Shown: positions 1 through 8,072, numbered from the stretch's first letter. The stretch is 64,000 nucleotides of DNA from Nocardia yamanashiensis NBRC 100130 (GCF_001613325.1 NZ_BDCD01000032.1:1-64000); one strand, 5' to 3'. Translations and numbers: made by a program. The notes: generated by a model from the letters alone, not told the origin.

Positions 1-66
1 GACCCTGCGGATGCGCTCGGCGGTGGCGACCGAGGATCCTCCGTACTTCTGAACGACGAGAGCCAC
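1..66 (-). CDS. ask: Aspartate kinase, N-terminal fragment (cut by window edge)
   Basis: This is the first 22 codons of aspartate kinase, which phosphorylates aspartate at the head of the lysine, threonine, methionine and diaminopimelate pathways. Translation from the GTG at 66-64 gives VALVVQKYGGSSVATAERI, the classical N-terminus with the KYGGSS nucleotide/aspartate-binding motif. A GGAGGA ribosome site lies eight bases upstream. The rest of the gene lies outside the window. In mycobacteria ask is adjacent to leuA, which is also present in this window but about 20 kb away. The identification rests on only 22 residues, but the motif is distinctive. Confidence 0.88.
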   Translation of the reverse strand, partial: MALVVQKYGGSSVATAERIRRV

Positions 67-151
67 GGCGGGAATCCTCCAAGATCGACAAACTGCTGCT
101 ACCGACCCCCAAGGTTACCGGTGCAGGTCCACCGGATTTGCGCCTACCTCC

Positions 152-613
152 TCAGTGACTGGTCACAGTGCCGCCGCTACCCGAATCGAACTTGGCGGTA
201 AGGGTTTCCAGTAGGTAGTGGTGCTTGGTGTTGTGGAAGACGTCGAACAGCCACTCGCCGTCCCGGCGCACCGCCACGAAGACGGTCACCTTCGTATTGA
301 AGCGGCCCCGGCGTTTCCGGCCCTTCACCACCGCGCCGCGGCCGTGCACCACCGCCACGTCCGGGGTGAGGAAGCGCACCGAGGTGATCTCGCCATCGAG
401 ATGGGTGCCCTTCAGATATTTGGCGAAAAGCGGCGCGTGCGTGGCCTCGATGGCTGCCCGCCCGCGCGTGTGGGTGCCCATCCAGGTGACGTAGTCGGCG
501 TCGGCGGTGAAGGCCTGGGCATAGGCGTGCGCGTCGCCATCGGCCCACGCCTGGTTGACGTGCTCGAAAAGCGCACGCACGGCGGCTTCGTCGGTGATCT
601 GCGGTGTGGTCAT
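152..613 (-). CDS. SnoaL-like / DUF4440 family protein (SgcJ/EcaC type)
   Basis: A 153-residue cytosolic protein of the cystatin-like SnoaL/DUF4440 fold. The N-terminal helix reads AVRALFEHVNQAWADGDA, followed by a YVTWMG strand and a C-terminal WLFDVFHNTKHH strand, the layout of SgcJ/EcaC-type proteins. These are usually small cyclases, isomerases or binding proteins, and the substrate cannot be told from sequence. I chose the ATG at 613 because a GGGAGGG site precedes it; an in-frame ATG at 649 has no such site. The gene is divergent from a MarR regulator with paired dyads between them, so MarR control is likely. Confidence 0.75.
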   Translation of the reverse strand: MTTPQITDEAAVRALFEHVNQAWADGDAHAYAQAFTADADYVTWMGTHTRGRAAIEATHAPLFAKYLKGTHLDGEITSVRFLTPDVAVVHGRGAVVKGRKRRGRFNTKVTVFVAVRRDGEWLFDVFHNTKHHYLLETLTAKFDSGSGGTVTSH

Positions 614-650
614 GACATCCCTCCCCTGGGATTTGCCTGATCCGTTCATC

Positions 651-679
651 TACTGAATCAGTAAATAGTTGACTCAGTA
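651..679. promoter_or_regulatory. Paired MarR-type operator dyads between divergent genes
   Basis: Positions 651-663 are a perfect inverted repeat TACTGA-A-TCAGTA. Positions 669-679 repeat the right half-site (TCAGTA) with a partial left arm (TTGA). Short dyads of this kind between a MarR gene and its divergent neighbour are typical autoregulatory operators. A TAAACT element at 700-705 could be the -10 of the MarR gene, whose ATG follows eight bases later without a ribosome site. Confidence 0.6.
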
Positions 680-713
680 AGAGATTGCGCGGCGCAGACT
701 AAACTGTCAAGCG

Positions 714-1178
714 ATGACGAAGAAACACGACCAGCTGGGCCGGGCGCTGACGCTCGCCGCCCAGCGCAGCGCCACCGACTCGGTGATGGTGCACCAGGCC
801 GTCGCCGACCGGCTCGGCCTGCACGTCACCGACCTGCGCTGCCTGAACCTGCTGCGCCTGGACGGCCCCGCCACCGCCGGCGAGCTCGCCCAGCGCACCG
901 GCCTCACCACCGGCGCCGTCACCCGCATGATCGATCGCCTGCTGAAAGCCGGTTACGTGCGCCGCGAGCACGACGCCGGCGACCGCCGGCGCGTCATCGT
1001 CAGCGTCAGCGAGGAGCGGGTGAACGACATCGCCCCGCACTACGAGATCCTGGCCCGCGAATTCGGCAAGGTGATGGGCGATTACACCGTCGAACAGATG
1101 GAAGTCCTACTGGACGTCTTCCACCGCCTGCACGAAACCTCCGTCCGCGTCACCGCCCTGCTCCGCGAAACCCCTTGA
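714..1178 (+). CDS. MarR family transcriptional regulator
   Basis: A 154-residue winged-helix repressor-type protein. The recognition region runs GELAQRTGLTTGAVTRMIDR (about residues 56-75), followed by the DRRR wing typical of MarR proteins. MarR proteins are dimers that release DNA on binding small phenolic or lipophilic ligands. The upstream dyads and the divergent SnoaL-like gene suggest it controls that gene and itself. There is no Shine-Dalgarno sequence before the ATG, and a TAAACT -10 element lies eight bases upstream, so the transcript is probably leaderless or nearly so. Confidence 0.88.
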   Translation: MTKKHDQLGRALTLAAQRSATDSVMVHQAVADRLGLHVTDLRCLNLLRLDGPATAGELAQRTGLTTGAVTRMIDRLLKAGYVRREHDAGDRRRVIVSVSEERVNDIAPHYEILAREFGKVMGDYTVEQMEVLLDVFHRLHETSVRVTALLRETP

Positions 1179-1209
1179 CACCCAACGATCGCCCGCCCGG
1201 GAGGCCCCG

Positions 1210-1623
1210 ATGCGAAGCACACTGATCGATATCACCACCGGCCGCCGCGAGGTGGTCCACGACCTCACGCCCCGCTGCGCCGAGTTCCTCGACGCGGTAG
1301 CCGACGGAAACGACGGATTGCTCCACGTCTTCGTACCGCACGCCACAGCCGGTATCGCGATCATGGAATTGGGCGCACACAGCGACGAGGACCTACTGGC
1401 GGCCCTGCGCGATCTACTCCCACCCGACGACCGCTGGCGGCACGCCCACGGATCCCGCGGCCACGGCCGATCACACGTGATGCCCGCCCTCATCCCGCCG
1501 TACGCAACGGTCCCGGTACTGGGCGGCCGAATGACCTTGGGCACCTGGCAGTCCGTGGCCTTCGTCGATCTCAACGTCGACAATCCGGACCGTCAGGTGC
1601 GGCTTTCCTTCCTCGCCGGCTAG
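1210..1623 (+). CDS. YjbQ family protein (secondary thiamine-phosphate synthase type, UPF0047)
   Basis: A 137-residue protein of the UPF0047/YjbQ family. Conserved features are HATAGI, the HGSRGHGRSH cluster of histidines that probably binds a metal, and the closing GTWQ motif. Family members show weak thiamine-phosphate synthase activity, but the true cellular role is unsettled. The length matches the family. The start ATG has a GGGAGG site five bases upstream. The gene follows the MarR gene by 31 bases on the same strand and may be co-transcribed with it. Confidence 0.85.
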   Translation: MRSTLIDITTGRREVVHDLTPRCAEFLDAVADGNDGLLHVFVPHATAGIAIMELGAHSDEDLLAALRDLLPPDDRWRHAHGSRGHGRSHVMPALIPPYATVPVLGGRMTLGTWQSVAFVDLNVDNPDRQVRLSFLAG

Positions 1624-1626
1624 CGG

Positions 1627-1758
1627 TTACCGCGCCCCGCGGCGCACGTGCTGCCGGGTCCACGCGCCCTTGTTCATCGCTGCGCGCGGGTGCACCGGCT
1701 GATCGGGAAAGCGCCGCCGCGAGGTGGGGGCCGGGTTCTGGTTCTTGGTGTTTCGCAT
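1627..1758 (-). CDS. Small basic hypothetical protein, 43 residues
   Basis: An open frame of 43 residues, rich in Arg, Pro, Asn and Gln, beginning MRNTKNQNPAPTSRRR and ending TRQHVRRGAR. An AAGGCGG ribosome site sits seven bases upstream of the ATG. It fills the space between the YjbQ gene and the reductase gene on the minus strand. It has no signal peptide or membrane segment. I do not recognise a family. The good ribosome site is the main support, and the frame could still be chance. Confidence 0.4.
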   Translation of the reverse strand: MRNTKNQNPAPTSRRRFPDQPVHPRAAMNKGAWTRQHVRRGAR

Positions 1759-1803
1759 ATCTATACCGCCTTTGTTCGTTGGTGGGTCAGGTCGAGCCGG
1801 GAG

Positions 1804-2382
1804 TCAGGGGCGGGTGAACCAGCTGACTTGGGTGCCGTTGGCGAAGTTCTTGCGGGCGGTGAGGGTGAATTGCTTCGGGTCGTAGTTGCCGGAGAGGGCT
1901 TTGGCGCCGGCGCCGAGGACGACGGGGTAGCTCTTGATGATCAAGTCGTCGATCTCGTCGAGGAGGGTTGCCGCGAGCTGGCCGCCGCCGGCGAGCCAGA
2001 TGTCTTTGCCCTCTTCTTTTTTCAGGCGCTGGACCAGGGAGACCGGATCGCCGGTGACGAGTTCGACGCCGGGGGCGTCGATGGCGCCGAGCGTGGTCGA
2101 GACGATGTATTGGGTCTTCATGTGCGGGTACGGGCTGTCGATGCCGATCAGTTGTCCCGGTTCGTAGGTGTTGCGGCCCATGACCAGGGTGTCGAAATGG
2201 ACGGGGGCGGTGCCGGGCGCGATGCCGAAGTGCGGCCAGACGTGGGCCGGCAGGGTCTCGGGGTATTCGGCGGCGAGCCAGGCCAGGAACTCGGGGGACA
2301 GATCGAAGGCGCTGATGTCGTGGTTCGGGCCGGCGATGTAGCCGTCGAGCGACATTCCGACGAAGTAGGTGAGCTTTCGCAT
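1804..2382 (-). CDS. Dihydrofolate reductase family / RibD C-terminal domain protein
   Basis: A 192-residue protein of the RibD C-terminal (DHFR-like) fold. It begins MRKLTYFVGMSLDGYIAGPN, the usual first strand and loop of this family. Other hallmarks are LVMGRNTYE, the IWLAGGGQLAATLL NADPH-binding loop and the YPVVLGAGAKAL segment. Members are NAD(P)H-dependent reductases of mostly unknown substrate and are not the essential folate enzyme. The start ATG has GGCGG upstream. The gene is divergent from a TetR regulator with repeated operator-like motifs between them, so it is probably the TetR target. Confidence 0.85.
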   Translation of the reverse strand: MRKLTYFVGMSLDGYIAGPNHDISAFDLSPEFLAWLAAEYPETLPAHVWPHFGIAPGTAPVHFDTLVMGRNTYEPGQLIGIDSPYPHMKTQYIVSTTLGAIDAPGVELVTGDPVSLVQRLKKEEGKDIWLAGGGQLAATLLDEIDDLIIKSYPVVLGAGAKALSGNYDPKQFTLTARKNFANGTQVSWFTRP

Positions 2383-2402
2383 TCTCGTACCGCCTCAGCT
2401 GT

Positions 2403-2448
2403 TGTACTCTGCCTGTAGTGCTTTGAACAAGGACGAATGTAGTACTAC
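2403..2448. promoter_or_regulatory. Operator-like repeats between reductase and TetR genes
   Basis: The 82-base divergent intergenic space contains TGTAGTGC at 2414-2421, TGTAGTAC at 2438-2445, a related TGTACT at 2403-2408 and a perfect 10-base palindrome GTAGTACTAC at 2439-2448. Such repeated half-sites next to a tetR gene are the usual position of TetR operators. Confidence 0.5.
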
Positions 2449-2464
2449 GGATGGAGTGGTGTCA

Positions 2465-3055
2465 ATGGCCAGAACGAACCCGGAGCGCCGGCAGGCGCTG
2501 CTGGACGCATCGATCGAGGTCCTGGCGCGGGAAGGGGCTCGCGGCTTGACCTTTCGCGCGGTAGACAAGGAGGCGGCGGTGCCCGCGGGGACGGCCTCCA
2601 ACTACTTCGCGAACCGGGACGAGCTGCTCGTGCAGACGGGGCATCGGTATTACGAGCGGCTGATCCCGAGCGACGAGACCATGGACAAACTGAACGGTCC
2701 GCGCACCCGGGAAACCATCGTCGAATTGATGACCGAGATCGTCGAGCGCATCACCAGCTTCCGCACCGGCTATCTCGCGGTTCTCGAACTGCGACTGGAG
2801 GCCACCCGGCGGCCGGAATTGCAAGCCTTGTTGACCGAACGCGTGCAAGCCGATCTCGACTTCAATATCCGCAATCATCTGGAGTCCGGCCTGCCCGGCG
2901 ACGCCGACACCGTGGTCCTGCTCTACCTGGCCTTGAACTGGCTGATCCTCGAACGGCTCACGCTGCCAGGGATTTTCACGGCGGAGCGGACCGCAGAGCT
3001 GGTGCGGGTGGCGGTGGATCGGGCGGTCGGAAGCGGGGTCGACGCACCCTTGTGA
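2465..3055 (+). CDS. TetR/AcrR family transcriptional regulator
   Basis: A 196-residue TetR-type repressor. The N-terminal HTH covers about residues 5-50, with GLTFRAVDKEAAVPAGTAS as the helix-turn-helix and YFANRDELL closing the DNA-binding domain. The all-helical C-terminal half is the ligand and dimer domain. I chose the ATG at 2465, with GGAG eight bases upstream, because the longer open frame runs through the divergent promoter region. It probably represses itself and the divergent reductase gene. The ligand is unknown. Confidence 0.88.
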   Translation: MARTNPERRQALLDASIEVLAREGARGLTFRAVDKEAAVPAGTASNYFANRDELLVQTGHRYYERLIPSDETMDKLNGPRTRETIVELMTEIVERITSFRTGYLAVLELRLEATRRPELQALLTERVQADLDFNIRNHLESGLPGDADTVVLLYLALNWLILERLTLPGIFTAERTAELVRVAVDRAVGSGVDAPL

Positions 3056-3086
3056 CACACATCACGATCGGCGAATAATTCGAATC

Positions 3087-3272
3087 ATGCGAGCGAATGT
3101 CGGTGACCGGCTTGTCGTGCACGGCCGGAATGTCGGACTGCCCGATCACACCGCGGAGATCGTGGAAGTCCGTGGCGCGCACGGTGAACCGCCGTATGTG
3201 GTGCGGTTCGCCGACGGGCGCGAGAGTCTGGTCTTCCCGGGACCCGACGCGGTCGTCCTACCCACGCGCTGA
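3087..3272 (+). CDS. DUF1918 domain protein
   Basis: A 61-residue protein matching the DUF1918 family of small actinobacterial SH3-like barrels. It begins MRANVGDRLVVHGR, has a central PPYVVRFADGRESLVFPGPDA stretch, and spans the whole domain. Function is unknown. An AATAAT hexamer at 3074-3079 ends seven bases before the ATG and no ribosome site is present, so a leaderless start is likely. Confidence 0.85.
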   Translation: MRANVGDRLVVHGRNVGLPDHTAEIVEVRGAHGEPPYVVRFADGRESLVFPGPDAVVLPTR

Positions 3273-3315
3273 CGTTTCCAAACCTACTGGTCCGGAAGCT
3301 GCGAACCAGACGTAG

Positions 3316-3344
3316 TTGACTCTCAGAGCGACGCTGGTCACAAT
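3316..3344 (+). promoter_or_regulatory. Sigma70-type promoter for the SRPBCC gene
   Basis: TTGACT at 3316-3321 and CACAAT at 3339-3344 are separated by 17 bases, a standard housekeeping promoter spacing. They lie about 27 bases before the SRPBCC start codon. Confidence 0.5.
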
Positions 3345-3370
3345 CGGCAGCCAAGGCTGGAGGGTTGGTA

Positions 3371-3931
3371 ATGCGTACTAAAACAGACCACAGGTTCGTC
3401 ATCGACGTCGAACCCGATCAGGTGATGGACGCTTTGCTCATGGTCGAGCAGCTGCCGGACTGGTCCCCCTCCCATCAGGATGCGCGCGTCGCGACCAGGG
3501 ACAATCGTGGTCGCCCCAAGCGGGTGTACGTCACCGCGACCCCCATGGGCCGCCCCGACCGCCAGGTCGTCGAGTACCAGTGCACCGAGGAACGCGTCTC
3601 CTGGACCGTCACCGAATCCTCCGCCGGCGCCGGCGGCAAGGGCTTCTTCGAGATCAGCGAGCACCCCGACGGCGGCACCGAGGTCTGGTACCACGCCGAG
3701 ATCTACCTGCCGATTCCCGCGCCCGGCATGCTGCTCAAGCGCACCGCCAAGCGCGAGGGCGAAGCCGTGGTGGAGAACTTCATCGCCTTCGTCGAGGACC
3801 TCACCGGCATCGAACGCCTGCCCGAGGCGGACGAGCTGGCCTATCCCGAAGCGGTCGCCTACGAGCAGCAGGGCTTCTCGCGGCAGCGCCCGTACACCGG
3901 CAATTTCGAACCCGGCTTCGGCACCGCCTAA
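3371..3931 (+). CDS. SRPBCC family protein (polyketide cyclase / START-like)
   Basis: A 186-residue protein of the helix-grip SRPBCC fold. It begins with the typical strand HRFVIDVEPDQVMDALLMVEQLPDWSP, has a middle beta-sheet with VTATPMG and VSWTVTE, and ends with a long helix (LKRTAKREGEAVVENFIAFVED). The fold binds hydrophobic ligands; many actinobacterial members are of unknown role. The ATG at 3371 has GGAGGG eight bases upstream and is preferred to the TTG two codons earlier. It appears to be a single-gene unit with its own promoter. Confidence 0.8.
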   Translation: MRTKTDHRFVIDVEPDQVMDALLMVEQLPDWSPSHQDARVATRDNRGRPKRVYVTATPMGRPDRQVVEYQCTEERVSWTVTESSAGAGGKGFFEISEHPDGGTEVWYHAEIYLPIPAPGMLLKRTAKREGEAVVENFIAFVEDLTGIERLPEADELAYPEAVAYEQQGFSRQRPYTGNFEPGFGTA

Positions 3932-4009
3932 CCCTGCCGACCGCTCGGTCTGACGCCGAGCGCGAACACGGCACGCGGGCACTGCCTTTCGCCGCCCGAA
4001 CCGGGCAGT

Positions 4010-5227
4010 ATGTCCAGCATGCCCGGAGCTAAGCGACGATCCCGAGTCGTATCGGTCACCGAGGACGCCTCGGTGACCCAATTGGAGCTGTTCTTCGACC
4101 TGGTGGTGGTCTTCGCCTTCACCATGGTCACCGACCTCGCCGCACACGAGACCACCGCGGCGAACATGCTGCGCGCGCTGCTCATCCTGATGCTGCTGTG
4201 GTGGGGCTGGATCGCCTACTCGTGGCTCGGCAATGTCATCAAGGCCGACGAGGGGATAGCGCGGCTGGCCATATTCGTGGCCATGGGCGCGACCTTCATC
4301 ATCGCGCTCACCATTCCCGAGGCCTTCCACGACCTGCCGGGCGGCTGGTACGCACCGCTGGTCTTCGTCATCGCCTACCTGGTGCTGCGGTTCATCCACC
4401 TGGCCACGTTCTGGCTGGCCAGCGCCAATGACGCGCAGCTGCGCGGGCAGGTGATCCGCTGGGCGGCAGGCTCGCTCACCATCTCCGCGGTGCTGCTGCT
4501 CGCCGGTGCGCTGACCGACGGCGGCTGGCAGATCGGGCTGTGGGCGGCCGCGCTGGGCGGCGACATGCTGTGGACCATGTTCGCGGGCAACGAATGGCGG
4601 TTGAACTCGGCCAAGCACTTCGCCGAACGGTACGGGCTGATCGTCATCATCGCGCTGGGCGAATCCATCGTGTCCATCGGCATCGGGGTGTCGGGGCTGC
4701 CCATCGACTGGCCCATCGCGGTGGGATCGATGCTGGGGCTGGCCATCTCGGGCCTGCTGTGGTGGGCGTACTTCGACGTCGCGTCGATCAATGTCGAGCA
4801 CGCCCTGCAGCACGCGCACGGGGAACGCCGCATCCAGATCGCGCGAAACTGCTACACCTACTGGCATTTTCCGATGATCGCGGGCGTCATCGCACTGTCG
4901 CTGGGGCTCAAGAAGGTGCTCAACTACGTCGGCGACGAATCGCATCACACGCTGTCCGACGCGCTCTACGGGATCCCGCTCTACGCGCTCTACGGCGGCG
5001 TGGTGGCGTACCTGCTCGCGCTGGTCGGGTTCAAGCACTACGCGACCGGCAACCTCAGCGTGCAGCGGATCATCGCCGCGGTGGTGCTGCTGGCGCTCAT
5101 CCCGATCGCCACGGCGCTGCCCGCACTCGCCTCGCTGGGCGCGCTGGCCGCCGTGCTCACCGCCCTGATCGTCTGGGAGACGGTCTCGCTCGCCGAACCG
5201 CGGGAAACCATCCGGCACGGGCACTGA
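4010..5227 (+). CDS. ltrA: Low-temperature-requirement protein A (LtrA) family membrane protein
   Basis: A 405-residue polytopic membrane protein of the LtrA family. The signature TQLELFFDLVVVFAFT occurs near residue 25, followed by about ten hydrophobic segments. Conserved features such as FAERYGLIVIIALGESI and WWAYFD are present. The family was named from a Listeria mutant unable to grow in the cold; the molecular function is unknown. The start could also be the ATG at 4019. The gene is convergent with the voltage-sensor-like gene, 15 bases apart. Confidence 0.87.
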   Translation: MSSMPGAKRRSRVVSVTEDASVTQLELFFDLVVVFAFTMVTDLAAHETTAANMLRALLILMLLWWGWIAYSWLGNVIKADEGIARLAIFVAMGATFIIALTIPEAFHDLPGGWYAPLVFVIAYLVLRFIHLATFWLASANDAQLRGQVIRWAAGSLTISAVLLLAGALTDGGWQIGLWAAALGGDMLWTMFAGNEWRLNSAKHFAERYGLIVIIALGESIVSIGIGVSGLPIDWPIAVGSMLGLAISGLLWWAYFDVASINVEHALQHAHGERRIQIARNCYTYWHFPMIAGVIALSLGLKKVLNYVGDESHHTLSDALYGIPLYALYGGVVAYLLALVGFKHYATGNLSVQRIIAAVVLLALIPIATALPALASLGALAAVLTALIVWETVSLAEPRETIRHGH

Positions 5228-5242
5228 GGGCCGTTCGCGGGG

Positions 5243-6034
5243 TCACACCGCGCGCGGGGGCCGGTGATCGATGGATTCCGGCACCCGCGTGCCCGACTGC
5301 ACCGCCTCGCGCATCTGATTCACGTTCTCGCGCAGCACATCCGCCACCAGTTCGTCGGTGCGCGGATCCGCGAGGACCTGGAACACCATGCGGAAACTGG
5401 CATCGGCGATGCCGCGGATGATGTCCTCGTGGAAGGGCAGGTAGCGGACCCGGCCCAGGGCGGGGTCCTGGCGGATCAGCTCCAGCATCATCTGGTCGAG
5501 TTCGGAGCGATTCTCCTCCAGGGCATTCGCGATATTCCGGGTGTAATGGCCGGTGCGCAACACCTCGGCGACCTCGTCCAGCACCGCCATGGTTACCGGC
5601 CGCCGGACCGCATCGACGATCACCCCGACCGAGCGATTCACCACCGCCGCCGTCACCCGGTCGCCGAACGCGCGATCGGCCACCCGGCCCACCCGCACCG
5701 CGATCACCACGATCCGCAGCAGCCGGAACCCGCGGAAGAACGGGCTGGTCACCGGGATCATGCCCAGTACCTCGTACCAGTAGACGAACGGGAAGGTCCA
5801 GCTCCAGCCGGCCCGCCGCCAGCGCAGCCCGAACTCCACCGCGAAGATCGCGCAGATGCTGTAGTCGATCGCCCGGATGACGTTGTAGGTGTGGCCCGAC
5901 ACCGGGAAGAAGGTCACCCAGACCACCAGCACCACCGAGACGACCGCCAGCCCGAGCATGGCGAAGTCCGTCCACAGCGCGGGCGGCTTGCGCGGGAACT
6001 CGTCGTCGGCGTCCGGCTCGCTGGTCACGGTCAT
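5243..6034 (-). CDS. Voltage-sensor-like membrane protein (ion transporter family, no pore domain seen)
   Basis: A 263-residue protein. Residues about 20-125 form four membrane segments resembling the S1-S4 voltage-sensing module. The fourth carries regularly spaced arginines (RGFRLLRIVVIAVRVGR). The rest is a predicted soluble helical region, with no S5-pore loop-S6 segment and no TVGYG-type filter. It therefore looks like a stand-alone sensor or proton-channel-like protein, or a signalling protein, rather than an ordinary potassium channel. The start ATG has GGAAGGGG and a nearer GAGG upstream. A large palindrome lies about 110 bases upstream of the gene. Confidence 0.72.
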   Translation of the reverse strand: MTVTSEPDADDEFPRKPPALWTDFAMLGLAVVSVVLVVWVTFFPVSGHTYNVIRAIDYSICAIFAVEFGLRWRRAGWSWTFPFVYWYEVLGMIPVTSPFFRGFRLLRIVVIAVRVGRVADRAFGDRVTAAVVNRSVGVIVDAVRRPVTMAVLDEVAEVLRTGHYTRNIANALEENRSELDQMMLELIRQDPALGRVRYLPFHEDIIRGIADASFRMVFQVLADPRTDELVADVLRENVNQMREAVQSGTRVPESIDHRPPRAV

Positions 6035-6141
6035 CCTCGACCCCTTCCACAGTCACAGATTCGCCAGAGTAGTAGCCCAGGCTTAACCGCGGATGTGGCA
6101 TTTTCGAGGTATTCCGCGTCGCGGTTTCACCCGATGCGCAG

Positions 6142-6174
6142 TATCACCCCTGCGGAATTTCCACAGGGGTAATA
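6142..6174. promoter_or_regulatory. 33-base near-perfect palindrome
   Basis: The sequence TATCACCCCTGCGGAA with its reverse complement forms a 33-base dyad broken by only a few mismatched positions, with core arms CCCCTG and CAGGGG. It lies between the end of the oxidase gene and the start of the ion-transporter-like gene. No T-run follows on the minus strand, so an operator is more likely than a terminator, but either is possible. Confidence 0.45.
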
Positions 6175-6195
6175 CACAGTGTGCTGGGGATGAAC

Positions 6196-7821
6196 TCAAC
6201 GACCTGCGCGAATAATGGCTTCGATATTGCGTTCCGCGATGGCCGTGATGGTCAGCGACGGGTTCACGGTGGCCGTGCTGCCCGGAATTCCGGCGCCGTC
6301 CATGACATACAAGCCGGGGTGGCCGTGCACGCGGCCGTAGCCGTCGGTGGCCCGGCCCAGCACCGCGCCGCCGAGCGGGTGCGCGGTGAAGAAGCCCTGC
6401 GCGTCATAGCCGATGGGCGTGTAGTCCACCGAAGACCCGCCGCGCGAGGCGATCCGCTGATCCACCGAGCGCGCGGCCGCCAGCACCTGATCCTGGGCGG
6501 CCCGGTTCCAGGACAGGCCGACCGAATTGGTGGCGCGGTTGTAGCCGAAGCGGGCGCGGGTCGGATCCAGCACCATGCCGAGCGAGGCGATGGCCGCCAT
6601 ATCCACGGGAATGCCCGGGACATACCAGCTTTCGAGGGTGAGCGGTACGCCGGAATCGTCGAAGATGCGGCTGGCGCTGGGCACGCCGCCGCCGGTGCTG
6701 GTCAAGCCGGTGGCGCCGCGGGCCAGCACCACATCGCCATTGGTGCCCCAACCGTCGCCGACGTGCTCGTTGAGATTGCGCAGCGCGCCGGTGGCCTGGG
6801 CGCGCACCAGCAGCTCCGAGGTGCCGACCGAGCCGGCGCCGAGGAAGAGCTTGTCGCAGGTGAGGGTGCGGGTGGCGAGGATCTGCCCGGCGGGCGTCAG
6901 CTTGCTCACGGTGACGACGTATTTCGCGCCGTCCTGGGCGATGCTGTCCACCCGGTGGCCCGGATAGATGACGGTATTGCCGGTGGCTTCGGCGTAGCGC
7001 AGATAGTTCTGGTTGAGGTCGAACTTGGCGCCGTTGGAATTGCCGAGATTGCTGCGCGAGGCGGTGGCCGAGGCGCGCGAGGTGCCGGCCAGTTCGGCGC
7101 GGATCACATCCCAGTTGAAGATCGAATCGTTGGCCTGCGGTTCGTATCCCGCGGCGCGCACCTGCTGATCCCAGATCCGCGAATGCGCGAACGGGGCCGA
7201 GTTGTAGATGTCGCCGGGCATCGGGCTCAGCCGCAGCATGTCCCGGACCCGCGGGTAGTAGACGGCGTCCAGTTCGCCGTAGCCGACGACGCCGCCGAAC
7301 ACCGCGTCGAACAGGTGCTTGGGCGGGGCCACCATCGCCCCGGTGAAGATGACCGACCCGCCGCCGACCGCGGCCGCCCGCCACACATCGATGCCCGGGA
7401 ACTCCGTAACGTCAAGTACGCCACCGAAACTCGCGAACGGCATGGTCACCTTGGTGACGCCGGTGAAGTTGGTGCGATGCCAGAACCCGCGCCCGTCGGG
7501 CAGGTCGTCCCCGGTGAAGATCTCCCGGTTCGGATCGTTCGGCCAGCGTGACCCGCGCTCCAGCACGGTCGTCCGCACCCCGGCCTCACCGAGCCGCAAG
7601 GCGGTGACCGCGGCCCCGAACCCGGAGCCGATCACGATCGCCTCGGTGTGCTCCGGCGGATCCGCCAGCGGCGCAAAGATTTCCGGCACCCACGACTGGA
7701 ACAGCGCGTTCCACAACACGTCCGCCGACGCCGTCCCGGCCCCGCGCAGCGCGGTACCCGATCCGGCGCCCGCCAACAGAGCCGCAATACCGGCAGCCTT
7801 CAACACGGCGCGCCTGCGCAA
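6196..7821 (-). CDS. choD: Tat-exported GMC oxidoreductase, cholesterol oxidase type
   Basis: A 541-residue flavoenzyme. A twin-arginine signal (LRRRAVLKAAG) and an alanine-rich hydrophobic stretch end near ASA, so it is exported folded. The FAD-binding AIVIGSGFGAAVTALRLG motif follows at about residue 58. Near the C-terminus, AHPLGGAVLG supplies the catalytic histidine and STATVNPSLTITAIAERN the conserved asparagine of cholesterol oxidases. The reaction is oxidation and isomerisation of 3-beta-hydroxysteroids with O2. I chose the TTG at 7821 because GGGAGG lies just upstream and the Tat motif then falls at the N-terminus. Length matches the secreted class I enzymes. Another GMC sterol oxidase cannot be excluded. 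Confidence 0.82.
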   Translation of the reverse strand: MRRRAVLKAAGIAALLAGAGSGTALRGAGTASADVLWNALFQSWVPEIFAPLADPPEHTEAIVIGSGFGAAVTALRLGEAGVRTTVLERGSRWPNDPNREIFTGDDLPDGRGFWHRTNFTGVTKVTMPFASFGGVLDVTEFPGIDVWRAAAVGGGSVIFTGAMVAPPKHLFDAVFGGVVGYGELDAVYYPRVRDMLRLSPMPGDIYNSAPFAHSRIWDQQVRAAGYEPQANDSIFNWDVIRAELAGTSRASATASRSNLGNSNGAKFDLNQNYLRYAEATGNTVIYPGHRVDSIAQDGAKYVVTVSKLTPAGQILATRTLTCDKLFLGAGSVGTSELLVRAQATGALRNLNEHVGDGWGTNGDVVLARGATGLTSTGGGVPSASRIFDDSGVPLTLESWYVPGIPVDMAAIASLGMVLDPTRARFGYNRATNSVGLSWNRAAQDQVLAAARSVDQRIASRGGSSVDYTPIGYDAQGFFTAHPLGGAVLGRATDGYGRVHGHPGLYVMDGAGIPGSTATVNPSLTITAIAERNIEAIIRAGR

Positions 7822-7952
7822 CAGGCCACCTCCCTCATCACGTATGGCCGCGCGCGAGCCTAGCGGTCCGCAGCGCCCCCAACAACACCTACGTCGCGCC
7901 CCGGTTCCGGTTGGTGAATGATCACAGGACCGATCGACCAAAGGGGGAGGAA

Positions 7953-8045
7953 ATGGACGAAAGCGGCACGACGCCGAAAGCACCGGACCTCCGATTGCGT
8001 CGGTGTGCACCTCCCCTCGACACCTTCGTCCATGCCGAATCCTGA
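7953..8045 (+). CDS. Possible 30-residue small protein (doubtful)
   Basis: A short frame beginning MDESGTTPKAPD, preceded by the purine-rich GGGGGAGG ending only two bases before the ATG. The first nine bases ATGGACGAA are repeated inverted at 8025-8033, so this may instead be a structured leader upstream of the toxin-antitoxin operon. No family is recognised. Confidence 0.2.
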   Translation: MDESGTTPKAPDLRLRRCAPPLDTFVHAES

Positions 8046-8072
8046 CAACGATCGATGGGGGTGAACTAACCT

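Noticed and set aside
3338..5224. 628-codon minus-strand open frame
   Set aside because: Antisense to the SRPBCC and LtrA genes, both with recognisable domains.
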